From NCBI GenBank assembly GCA_036557885.1, contig DATBGS010000169.1, positions 1-17,698 on the forward strand: 17,698 nt of DNA, read 5' to 3'. The notes beneath the pieces are model-generated. The model ran no database searches. It saw only the letters and a list, made by a program, of their open reading frames with translations, and was not told the DNA's origin. A program made the translations under genes and the position numbers. Positions 6,020 through 12,115 of the stretch are shown here, one piece after another. Numbering within the stretch: the first letter of the stretch is position 1; the number at the start of each line of letters is the position of its first letter. The stretch is from DATBGS01 sp036557885 (GTDB taxonomy: Bacteria; Chloroflexota; Ktedonobacteria; Ktedonobacterales; DATBGS01).

Positions 6020-6370
6020 TCAGCGCCAGTCTACCTCGGCCACCTGCCCGCCAATGATGGTCACAGCAGCGGGCAGGTTTGAGTTGGGCGCCCAGATGGT
6101 GTAATCCCCGGCCTGGAGCGCCAGAAAGAGCGCGGCAAACAGCGAGCGGCCATTCACGCGGCGCTCCAGCACCGCTGTATGCGTGCGCCGCGTCTCGCCG
6201 TGCCCCCGCTTTGGGGGGTTTGCCCTGGGGCTAACCTCAATCTCGTGGCCGTGCAGTTCTGGCCCGGTATAGATCACCAGCGCCCCAATATCCTCGCCAA
6301 TATCCAGCACCGCCGGAGCGGTATGCACGCCCAGGTCGCGGTGCTCGTGATGTGTGTGGTGTTCGCCCAT
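6020..6370 (-). CDS. Small His-rich conserved protein
   Basis: A protein of 116 residues begins with a His cluster (GEHHTHHEH), followed by a segment resembling small conserved actinobacterial and chloroflexotal proteins: PAVLDIGEDIGALVIYTGPELHG, an EIEVSP strand, HTAVLERRV, and a C-terminal AGDYTIWAP with GGQVAEVDWR. The pattern suggests a small beta-sandwich, possibly metal-binding through the His cluster, but I cannot name a function. ATG 6370 is chosen because AGGA lies five bases upstream. An in-frame ATG at 6385 has no clear ribosome site. Codons near 6201-6219 coincide exactly with a 19-base piece of the intergenic hairpin repeats (see findings). The stop lies four bases from that of the converging osmC gene. 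Confidence 0.75.
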   Translation of the reverse strand: MGEHHTHHEHRDLGVHTAPAVLDIGEDIGALVIYTGPELHGHEIEVSPRANPPKRGHGETRRTHTAVLERRVNGRSLFAALFLALQAGDYTIWAPNSNLPAAVTIIGGQVAEVDWR

Positions 6371-6390
6371 CTGTATCCTACTCATTCTTG

Positions 6391-6520
6391 CCCGCCAGGG
6401 ACGGCGGGGCTACAGGCGGCTCTCCCGCTTGTAGCCCCGGCATCTTGCCGGGCTTTCCCCGCCAGGGACGGCGGGGCTACAGGCGGCTCTCCCGCTTGTA
6501 GCCCCGCCGTCCCTGGCGGG
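6391..6520. repeat. Tandem 49-bp direct repeats with nested hairpins
   Basis: An exact 49-base repeat occurs at 6391-6439 and 6458-6506. Between the copies is a small hairpin, 6436-6452 (CCCGGC-atctt-GCCGGG). The second copy continues into a perfect palindrome with 24-bp arms at 6458-6481 and 6497-6520. Counting wobble and inner pairs, this folds to about 29 bp with a 5-base loop. It lies between two minus-strand genes, downstream of the DUF4331 gene, and could end or stabilise its transcript. It shares the GGGGCTACA motif with the other repeat clusters of the window. Confidence 0.85.
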
Positions 6521-6525
6521 CACTT

Positions 6526-7911
6526 TTATGACGATGGGGTGTCGTAGCCATCCAGCGGCACGCCCAGGTATGGGAAGTCGTTGATATAGCGACCAGTCAG
6601 GTCCGGGGTCTGGATGTCCGTCACCAGGCTGGCCGCGCCGTCCGGCGTGAAGTTTTTGTTCACCAGCGGCAGGGTCACGCCTGCCACCGCGCGAATCTCC
6701 ACCGTCGTCACATCGTCAAACACGCGGCGGCCATTTGGGAAACCGGCAATATCGCCCGCGACCACCCCAAGCACATTGGGATTGTTGGAGGGCGGAATCG
6801 CCATATTCAGCCGCAAGAAATCCGATTGCCTGGTGGTGGTGAAGTTGCCAGGGAAGCCGGGCACCACACCCGCCGGAATGCCTGTCAGCAGAATAGCAAC
6901 CAGATCATCGCGGGTGCCGCCTGATTTGTTGAAGGCATCCAGGTTGGGGAAGACGCCCGGATAGAGCACAGGCAGCAGCGCCGCCAATTCTGGATGCTGC
7001 ACGCCCTTGGCGAACTGCGCGTCATCCTTGGGGTCGGTGGCGTTCCACAGGTCTTTCTTGCTCATGGGCACCAGCACTTCGTTAAAGAGCGGATTGCCCA
7101 GGCGCGACACCTGCACCCAGGGGCCAGTATCCCAGCTTGCCTCGTCGCTGCCGCCATAGACGCGCGCCCGCTTCCGACTCGCTGAGGCATACACGCCAAT
7201 CACGGACGCGGCGCTCGTTGGGTCGCTGAGGTTGGCGCCCTCTTTCGCCAATTGGCTCTTGGGCACCTGGATAGCGATGCTGTGGACATTGACGGCTTTG
7301 ATCGCGTCCACGCCAGGGGCGTTGTTGGGTGGGTGGATGAGATGCAGGCTCTGGAAGGGCCGCAGCGCCGCCAGATCAAAGACCGAACCCAGGTCCACAT
7401 AGAACCCCTCGCGCCGCTGTCCGGCAAAGACCTTGATGCCATCGCCAATGGTGTGCACAGCGGCCTGAGCCAGTGTCGCGTAGTTGGGCGTGGAGCGCAC
7501 GCCCACATTGCATGGCGGGCAGGTCAGCCCTTCAGCCAGAACCGTCGTTTTGCCGCCTTTGATCACCCTGGTCACGGAATAGAACTGGGGCCGGTTCCAG
7601 TTTGGGCTATCCAGCGAGGTGATCGGGCCGACATTGTACAGGAAGGTGTTTTCGTTGCGGATTTTCGTGGAGAAACGGAACTGATAGGTGATCTCCTCTT
7701 CGGCATCCCCATCGTTGTCAATGTGGATTTCATAGAGGACATCGCTGCCAAACTCGTAGAAGTTGGGGCCGCCCGCCGGTCCCTCCAGCGGAATGTAATT
7801 GGCAATGAAGGTCACGGTATCGGGGCGGTTCGGGCTGACAAAAGCGTAGACATCCGTGTTGTCAGCCACCGGGTCTTTAGAAATTTCTGGGGCTTCACGA
7901 TGAGATGACAT
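6526..7911 (-). CDS. DUF4331 domain-containing protein
   Basis: This 461-residue protein carries the features of DUF4331: the N-terminal SSHREAP motif, DNTDVYAFVSP, an NFYEFGSDVLYEIHIDNDGD segment followed by YQFRFST, GFYVDLGSVFDLAAL, HSIAIQVPKSQL, and the C-terminal NDFPYLGVPLDGYD. The family is widespread in environmental bacteria and its biochemical role is not established. There is no N-terminal signal peptide, and the Asp/Asn-rich loops could bind a metal such as calcium (inference). The pair CPPC lies near residue 130. ATG 7911 has GAGGT six bases upstream. It follows the small Tat-signal gene on the same strand with a 51-nt gap, and the two are probably one operon ending at the repeat cluster 6391-6520. 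Confidence 0.9.
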   Translation of the reverse strand: MSSHREAPEISKDPVADNTDVYAFVSPNRPDTVTFIANYIPLEGPAGGPNFYEFGSDVLYEIHIDNDGDAEEEITYQFRFSTKIRNENTFLYNVGPITSLDSPNWNRPQFYSVTRVIKGGKTTVLAEGLTCPPCNVGVRSTPNYATLAQAAVHTIGDGIKVFAGQRREGFYVDLGSVFDLAALRPFQSLHLIHPPNNAPGVDAIKAVNVHSIAIQVPKSQLAKEGANLSDPTSAASVIGVYASASRKRARVYGGSDEASWDTGPWVQVSRLGNPLFNEVLVPMSKKDLWNATDPKDDAQFAKGVQHPELAALLPVLYPGVFPNLDAFNKSGGTRDDLVAILLTGIPAGVVPGFPGNFTTTRQSDFLRLNMAIPPSNNPNVLGVVAGDIAGFPNGRRVFDDVTTVEIRAVAGVTLPLVNKNFTPDGAASLVTDIQTPDLTGRYINDFPYLGVPLDGYDTPSS

Positions 7912-7962
7912 CTGCGTACCTCACAAGCGTAGAAGTGTGTGTCGTCCAAGAGAGAGAGCGGC

Positions 7963-8217
7963 TTACTGCGCCGCCTTCAACAGCCGCGCGACCAGATCGG
8001 GGTCATGGAACCTGACTGCTTTCGAGCCAACCAGCAGTTCCACATCCCCAGAAGAGGGGTTGGTCACGTAGACCATCAGCGGGTTGGACGATGTACCGGC
8101 GGATTTGGTCGGGGCCGGGCTTTTTGACGCGGCAATCACCGGCACGGCGATGCCCGCACCAACTGCCACCGCTCCAACCGAGGCTCCCGCAATAAACTTG
8201 CGCCGAGATACCTTCAT
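7963..8217 (-). CDS. Small Tat-signal exported protein
   Basis: This 84-residue protein starts MKVSRRKFIAGASVG, a clear twin-arginine motif (SRRKFI) followed by a hydrophobic Ala/Gly/Val stretch to about residue 29, so folded export through Tat is expected. The mature part, about 50 residues, has a Ser/Pro/Thr linker and a compact domain: PLMVYVTNPSSGDVELLVG, then FHDPDLVARLLKAA. I recall similar small Tat proteins next to DUF4331 genes, but cannot confirm it here. The start ATG 8217 has AAAGG upstream. The mature domain is too small for a typical cofactor-binding enzyme and may be a partner of the DUF4331 protein encoded downstream (inference from order only). Confidence 0.8.
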   Translation of the reverse strand: MKVSRRKFIAGASVGAVAVGAGIAVPVIAASKSPAPTKSAGTSSNPLMVYVTNPSSGDVELLVGSKAVRFHDPDLVARLLKAAQ

Positions 8218-8460
8218 GGGGTGCTACCTTTCATGGAAATTGATGTGATGCCTTCCAAAAAAGACAACTTGCCTACAACACGCGAAAAAAGCGGTAGAAT
8301 ACGCATAACCCGGGTCTGGCAAACATTCCATGCTTGCCGCTGGTGTCGGGTGGTCTGGTGAAGGCGATCACGGAGTGAGAGAACGGAATCGCCTGCTTCA
8401 CCAACCACCGCCCACTTCTCACCGTAGAGAGATACACAGAGGTTGAGTCGGCGGATTACA
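8218..8460. other. Intergenic region with an imperfect long hairpin
   Basis: I see no gene with a ribosome site here. On the minus strand a weak promoter-like TATTCT box lies about 80 bases before ATG 8217. At about 8345-8415, GGTGGTCTGGTGAAGGCGAT faces ATCGCCTGCTTCACCAACCA, making an imperfect inverted repeat around a 19-base loop. A frame on the minus strand (8214-8501) crosses both this hairpin and the terminator palindrome and is rejected as a gene. Confidence 0.4.
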
Positions 8461-8515
8461 GAAAACAGAGCGGATTGCCCCTGGAAAAAATCCAGGGGCA
8501 ATCCGCTCTGTTTTC
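8461..8515. terminator. Perfect 25-bp hairpin terminator
   Basis: Arms 8461-8485 and 8491-8515 are exact reverse complements around an AAAAA loop. Stem ends are GAAAACAG and CTGTTTTC, so either transcript ends in a U run. It lies 13 bases after the stop of the minus-strand response regulator (8529), so it is best read as that gene's intrinsic terminator. Confidence 0.85.
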
Positions 8516-8528
8516 TTGCTCTGGCTTC

Positions 8529-8897
8529 CTAGCTCGCCAGGTGCTGGACGACGCCTACTACTTCGTCAAGCTCAAAGGGCTTGGGCAGCACGCGAGGCAC
8601 AAGCTCAACAGGGAAAGACAGGCGGAGCCGCGTGAACGACATACTGGCCGTCATCAGCACGACGCGATTGTTCTTTTGCAAATCTGGGTTGCGCTGCAAC
8701 TGTCGCAGCACTTCGCACCCGTCCATCTGCGGCATACACAGATCGAGTAAAATCACCCAGCCCGGCTCGCGGGTGAGAATCTCTAGCGCCTCTTGTCCAT
8801 TCCGCGCAGTGTGGACCTCAAAGCCCTCTTCTTCTAGCAGTTCAGATAATAACGTACAAATATCTCGATCATCATCTACAATTAAGACCTTAGCCAC
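8529..8897 (-). CDS. Receiver-only response regulator
   Basis: This is a 122-residue CheY-like receiver domain with nothing attached. It has the acidic pair Asp8/Asp9 in VLIVDDD, phosphoacceptor Asp52 in VILLDLCMPQMDG, Thr83 in VVLMTAS and Lys106 in LPKPF. Phosphotransfer from a histidine kinase would alter its contact with a partner protein, since there is no DNA-binding or enzymatic output. The best start is GTG 8897, preceded by GAAGGGAG and placing the first beta strand at the N-terminus as in the family. The frame is open to 9074, with ATG candidates at 9041 and 9011. A longer version would add up to about 48 residues of no recognisable domain. It is divergent from the GAF histidine kinase at 9142, its likely partner. 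A strong terminator follows. Confidence 0.85.
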   Translation of the reverse strand: MAKVLIVDDDRDICTLLSELLEEEGFEVHTARNGQEALEILTREPGWVILLDLCMPQMDGCEVLRQLQRNPDLQKNNRVVLMTASMSFTRLRLSFPVELVPRVLPKPFELDEVVGVVQHLAS

Positions 8898-9068
8898 ACC
8901 AGGAAATCTCCCTTCTAGCAGCAGCACGGCCCCCAAACCGAAGAGAGTCTCTCTTGTCTGCTTTAGAGAAATCCTAAGCAAACCATGTGCCAGATGCTCA
9001 TATGCAGGCATTTGCGCGGCTCTGTACGGTTTTTCGTCCATATACGCTGCTCTTTTCTGGGCAGGTGC

Positions 9069-9083
9069 TAGCACGACGTGCTA
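9069..9083. promoter_or_regulatory. Short perfect inverted repeat between regulator and kinase
   Basis: TAGCAC-gac-GTGCTA is a perfect 6-bp dyad lying 58 bases before the kinase start, in the shared upstream region of the two divergent signalling genes. It could be an operator for a dimeric repressor or activator. No good -35/-10 pair could be aligned with it, so this rests on symmetry alone. Confidence 0.3.
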
Positions 9084-9141
9084 AGATGAATCTGCACACA
9101 TAGTCATCTTTTCTGTGCCCGGCCTGCCGAGGAGAATACCT

Positions 9142-11040
9142 ATGGGACAGCCTCTTGACCCGTTTGCTCATAATGAATTCGAGAGCTTGAGCGAAGTCAT
9201 CGCCAGCAATCTCGACCCTGAACATATCCTTTCTGTCCTTGCTCAGCGCATCAAAGAAGTGCTTGCTGTCTCACAGGTCCGCATCACCCTGCGCCAGGGA
9301 AAGCGTCTTATCAAAATGGCAACCACTTCAGGAGAAAACGCCACCGCCCAGCCAGAGATGCCACCGGCCAGTGAAGACCTCGAACGCTGGGTGGTTGCGC
9401 GTGGCAGGCCAGTGGTGATTGAACAGGGCCGGATACACCCGGCAGGCCACGCCTTTGCGCCCGCGCCGGGCAAATCCGCTCAGCCAACATTTCCAACCAA
9501 CCTCAACATGGCGTTCGTTCCCATCTGGAACGGGCGACAGGTCATCGGCGTGCTCAGCATCCTGGACGAGCCATCTTCGGCTGCCCCAAGTCCGCTCGAA
9601 GTAACAATGGGCAGCAGCGATGGCGTTGCCACCTCAGTTGAGGTGCTCACCTCACTCTACAGCCTGCTGCCCCTGCTGACCGTCCTGTCTGATTTGATCT
9701 CGCTGGCTCTGGATAACCGCCGCCTGCTGGTGCAATCAGATCGTCGGGCGCAATTGCTGGGCCTGCTGACGTATCTGGCCTCTAACCTTTCCGTGCAGGC
9801 GCTCCCTGAGCTGACCCAGACCCTGGCAAATCGGCTGAGCATTGTTTTTCAGGTACCGCTGGCAACGTTGCTGCTGCATCATCAGGAAAGCGACGAATTG
9901 CTGGTACTGGCAACCAGCGATAGCCCTCTGGGGCGCTTGCAGCGTGAGGTTGGGCTAGACCATGTGCCGCTGGGCACCGCAGGCGCGCTGGCGCAGGTCT
10001 TCTTGACGGGTCAGCCCTTCTTTGCCAACGACCTGGAAGCCGATGCCCACTTTCCCACAGACCTGCGCGAGAAGTTGGAACTCAGGTCGGCAGCGGCAGT
10101 CGTCATTGAGGCGTCGGGAAGCTCGCGGGGCGTGCTGCTCCTGGCAAGCACCGCGCCAGAGGCGTTTGCCGAAGATGATCACCTCTTCCTGGGGCTGATT
10201 AGCGCTCGCCTGAGTGTGCTGCTGCAAGAGCAGGCGTGGTCAGAGGAGCTGGCCCAGGTGGAAACGGAGCGCCTGGCCCGGCTGGAGCGCGAGGATTTTT
10301 TGGCGGCGGTGGCCCATGATCTTAAGAACAGCCTGACCGCCATGCGCGGCAACGCGCAGCTTGCCCTGCGCCGCGTCGCCAGAGGAGAGGCGGCTTCGCA
10401 CGAGCCAGTGCTGAAACGTATTGCTGATAAGGCGGCCCAGGCCATTCAACTGGTGAATGATCTGGTGGATGTCAACCACATCGAAACGGGCGCGTTTCGG
10501 CTCGTGATGGAGCCAGTTGAACTGGTGGAGTTTCTGCGCGAGGAACTGGCTTCTTTCCAAAGCTCCTTTGGAGAGCTTGCGACGTTTAGCTTTAAGACGG
10601 ATATTGAGCAATTGACGATTGAGGCAGATCGCAATCGGCTTAGCCAGGTGCTCAGCAATCTGGTGACAAACGCCGTGCGTTACTCCCCGCAAGGTGGCAA
10701 GATTGAACTCTGGCTGACTCCGCCCCCGCCGCCCCAAACCCCTGCGTCGCAGACCAACCAGGAGAACCTGCTCCCGCAGGCGGCGATGGTGATCGTCAAT
10801 GATCAGGGCATTGGCGTGGCCCCCAACGAGCGCGAGCGCATCTTCGAGCGCACGGTGCGCGGGCGCGGGAGCGACCTGGCCGCAGGCAGCGGGCTGGGGC
10901 TGTATATCAGCCGCGAGATTATCACCCGGCATGGTGGCAACATCTGGGTGGAAGGGCGCGAGGACCAGGGGGCCAGCTTCCGCTTTACCCTGCCAGCCAG
11001 CCGCACGCATCCCGACGACCCCCCGCCAGACGCGAAATAG
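9142..11040 (+). CDS. GAF-domain sensor histidine kinase
   Basis: This 632-residue soluble kinase has no membrane segment or signal peptide. Residues about 10-190 form a GAF-like module with a Pro/Ser-rich insertion. A second GAF module covers about 205-362 (from LLTYLASNLSV to RLSVLLQEQ). A short coiled coil leads to the HisKA dimerisation domain with phosphoacceptor His392 in AVAHDLKNSLTAMRGN. The ATPase domain has Asn510 of the N box (LSNLVTNAVRYSP), VNDQGIGVAPNE and GSGLGLYISREI. It should autophosphorylate in response to an intracellular ligand and pass phosphate to a receiver, most simply the divergent stand-alone receiver at 8529-8897. ATG 9142 is chosen for GAGGAG upstream; a GTG nine codons earlier lacks one. 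A Pro-rich loop (PPPPPQTPASQ) interrupts the ATPase domain near residue 530. Confidence 0.9.
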   Translation: MGQPLDPFAHNEFESLSEVIASNLDPEHILSVLAQRIKEVLAVSQVRITLRQGKRLIKMATTSGENATAQPEMPPASEDLERWVVARGRPVVIEQGRIHPAGHAFAPAPGKSAQPTFPTNLNMAFVPIWNGRQVIGVLSILDEPSSAAPSPLEVTMGSSDGVATSVEVLTSLYSLLPLLTVLSDLISLALDNRRLLVQSDRRAQLLGLLTYLASNLSVQALPELTQTLANRLSIVFQVPLATLLLHHQESDELLVLATSDSPLGRLQREVGLDHVPLGTAGALAQVFLTGQPFFANDLEADAHFPTDLREKLELRSAAAVVIEASGSSRGVLLLASTAPEAFAEDDHLFLGLISARLSVLLQEQAWSEELAQVETERLARLEREDFLAAVAHDLKNSLTAMRGNAQLALRRVARGEAASHEPVLKRIADKAAQAIQLVNDLVDVNHIETGAFRLVMEPVELVEFLREELASFQSSFGELATFSFKTDIEQLTIEADRNRLSQVLSNLVTNAVRYSPQGGKIELWLTPPPPPQTPASQTNQENLLPQAAMVIVNDQGIGVAPNERERIFERTVRGRGSDLAAGSGLGLYISREIITRHGGNIWVEGREDQGASFRFTLPASRTHPDDPPPDAK

Positions 11041-11047
11041 CTGCTGC

Positions 11048-11104
11048 TTGTACCACCGGCATCTTGCCGGTGAGCGGCCCGGCACGGAGGCCGGGGCTAC
11101 AAAC
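11048..11104. repeat. Hairpin repeat pair between convergent genes
   Basis: Two hairpins fill the gap between the kinase and the oxidoreductase. The first is 11055-11071 (ACCGGC-atctt-GCCGGT), whose 15-base core also occurs at 6437-6451. The second is CCCGGC-acggag-GCCGGG, ending in GGGGCTACAA. Each gene's transcript would meet a GC-rich stem, so they may act as terminators. They belong to the same family as the clusters at 1095, 6391, 14911, 16348 and 17308. Confidence 0.7.
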
Positions 11105-11105
11105 C

Positions 11106-11897
11106 CTACTTTGCCATCCAGGGGCCGATCAGCCGGTCTACCAGCCAGGGAAAGCCCTGCTCCACCCAGGTGGTCGGGCGATAGTAGCGCGGGCGCATGG
11201 CTTCGCCAGCGGGATGCGTGACCAGGCAGGCAATCGTTCTGGCAATCAGTTCTGGCCCCGGCGCGCGCTTGCGAAAGCGGGTCATGGCCGTTTTTATGAA
11301 GCCGGGCGAGACGACGGAAACGGAGACGCCTGTGCCCCACACCTCCCGGCGCAGCGAGCGCGCAAAGCCGCGCAAGCCAAACTTTGTGGCTGAATACATG
11401 GGCGAGACGGCGATATGCGCGGCAACCGAGGCCACGCAGATGATGGCACCATGCCGCCGCTCCAGCATGCCCGGCAGCACGGCGCGGGTGAGCTGGATGG
11501 CGCTGAGCAGGTTGACGCTGGTGATGTGGGTGATCTGTTCGGGCTGCATGCGCGCCAGGGGCAGATCATAGCCCATGCCCGCGTTGTTGACCAGAATATC
11601 CACCCGCCCGTAGTGCTCGATGGCGCGCTCCGCCAGCCGCGCCACCTGCGCCGCGTCGCTCATATCGGTGGGCACCACCAGCGCTTCTCCGCCTAGCCTG
11701 GCAATGGCGCGGGCCTCGGCCTCTAGCTCGTCCTGGCGGCGGGCCGCCAGCACCACCCGCGCCCCGCGCCGCGCCAGTTCTTGCGCGGTGGCCGCGCCAA
11801 TGCCGGAGCTTGCGCCGGTAATCAGCGCAACCTCCCCCGCCAGCGGGCGCTGCTTTGTTTTCTTCGGCTGGGGTTCAGCAATGGTGTGCGTGCTCAT
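11106..11897 (-). CDS. SDR family NAD(P)-dependent oxidoreductase
   Basis: This 263-residue protein has a classical short-chain dehydrogenase/reductase fold. It has TGASSGIG (27-34) for the dinucleotide, an Arg-rich strand end (VVLAARR) hinting at NADP preference, DILVNNAG (100-107), Asn129, and the catalytic Ser157 with YSATK (Tyr168, Lys172). The spacing Ser157 to Tyr168 is two shorter than usual. The C-terminal helix region (RYYRPTTWVEQGF) resembles uncharacterised SDRs annotated as short-chain dehydrogenases, and the substrate is unknown. The first 18 residues are a Lys/Pro/Thr-rich extension. ATG 11897 was preferred. An in-frame ATG at 11930 has no ribosome site, and 11897 itself has only a weak one, so the exact start is uncertain. 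It is divergent from the large kinase at 12116. Confidence 0.88.
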   Translation of the reverse strand: MSTHTIAEPQPKKTKQRPLAGEVALITGASSGIGAATAQELARRGARVVLAARRQDELEAEARAIARLGGEALVVPTDMSDAAQVARLAERAIEHYGRVDILVNNAGMGYDLPLARMQPEQITHITSVNLLSAIQLTRAVLPGMLERRHGAIICVASVAAHIAVSPMYSATKFGLRGFARSLRREVWGTGVSVSVVSPGFIKTAMTRFRKRAPGPELIARTIACLVTHPAGEAMRPRYYRPTTWVEQGFPWLVDRLIGPWMAK

Positions 11898-11940
11898 CAA
11901 AATGGTACCCGTTTCTGCGTGAGTTGGCATAAAAATAGCA

Positions 11941-11994
11941 GGGAATTAGCGCATAGTAACTCGAATCATATCATAGCAGATTCGGGTATTTCCC
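11941..11994. promoter_or_regulatory. Nested inverted repeats in a divergent promoter region
   Basis: Between the oxidoreductase and the large kinase, an inner dyad CGAATC (11962-11967) / GATTCG (11979-11984) is nested in an outer pair GGGAAT (11941-11946) / ATTTCCC (11988-11994). It could be an operator controlling one or both genes. A TACAAT box at 12034-12039 may be the -10 of the kinase promoter, although no good -35 hexamer is at the right distance. Confidence 0.3.
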
Positions 11995-12115
11995 TGGCCT
12001 CTCCCAACGGCGATACTTTCTTGCGCTAAAGGGTACAATACAGTGATGTGAACGTGATTCTGGCAAGAGCGCCCACTGATGGGCCTGGAAGCACTCCATC
12101 TGGAGGCATGCTATC

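Noticed and set aside
8214..8501. 95-codon minus-strand frame in the gap next to the Tat gene
   Set aside because: It reads through one arm of the perfect terminator palindrome and the imperfect hairpin, overlaps the next start and has no recognisable product.
10240..11340. Long minus-strand frame crossing the kinase end and oxidoreductase
   Set aside because: It is antisense to the kinase ATPase domain and overlaps the SDR gene out of frame; no domain is recognisable.
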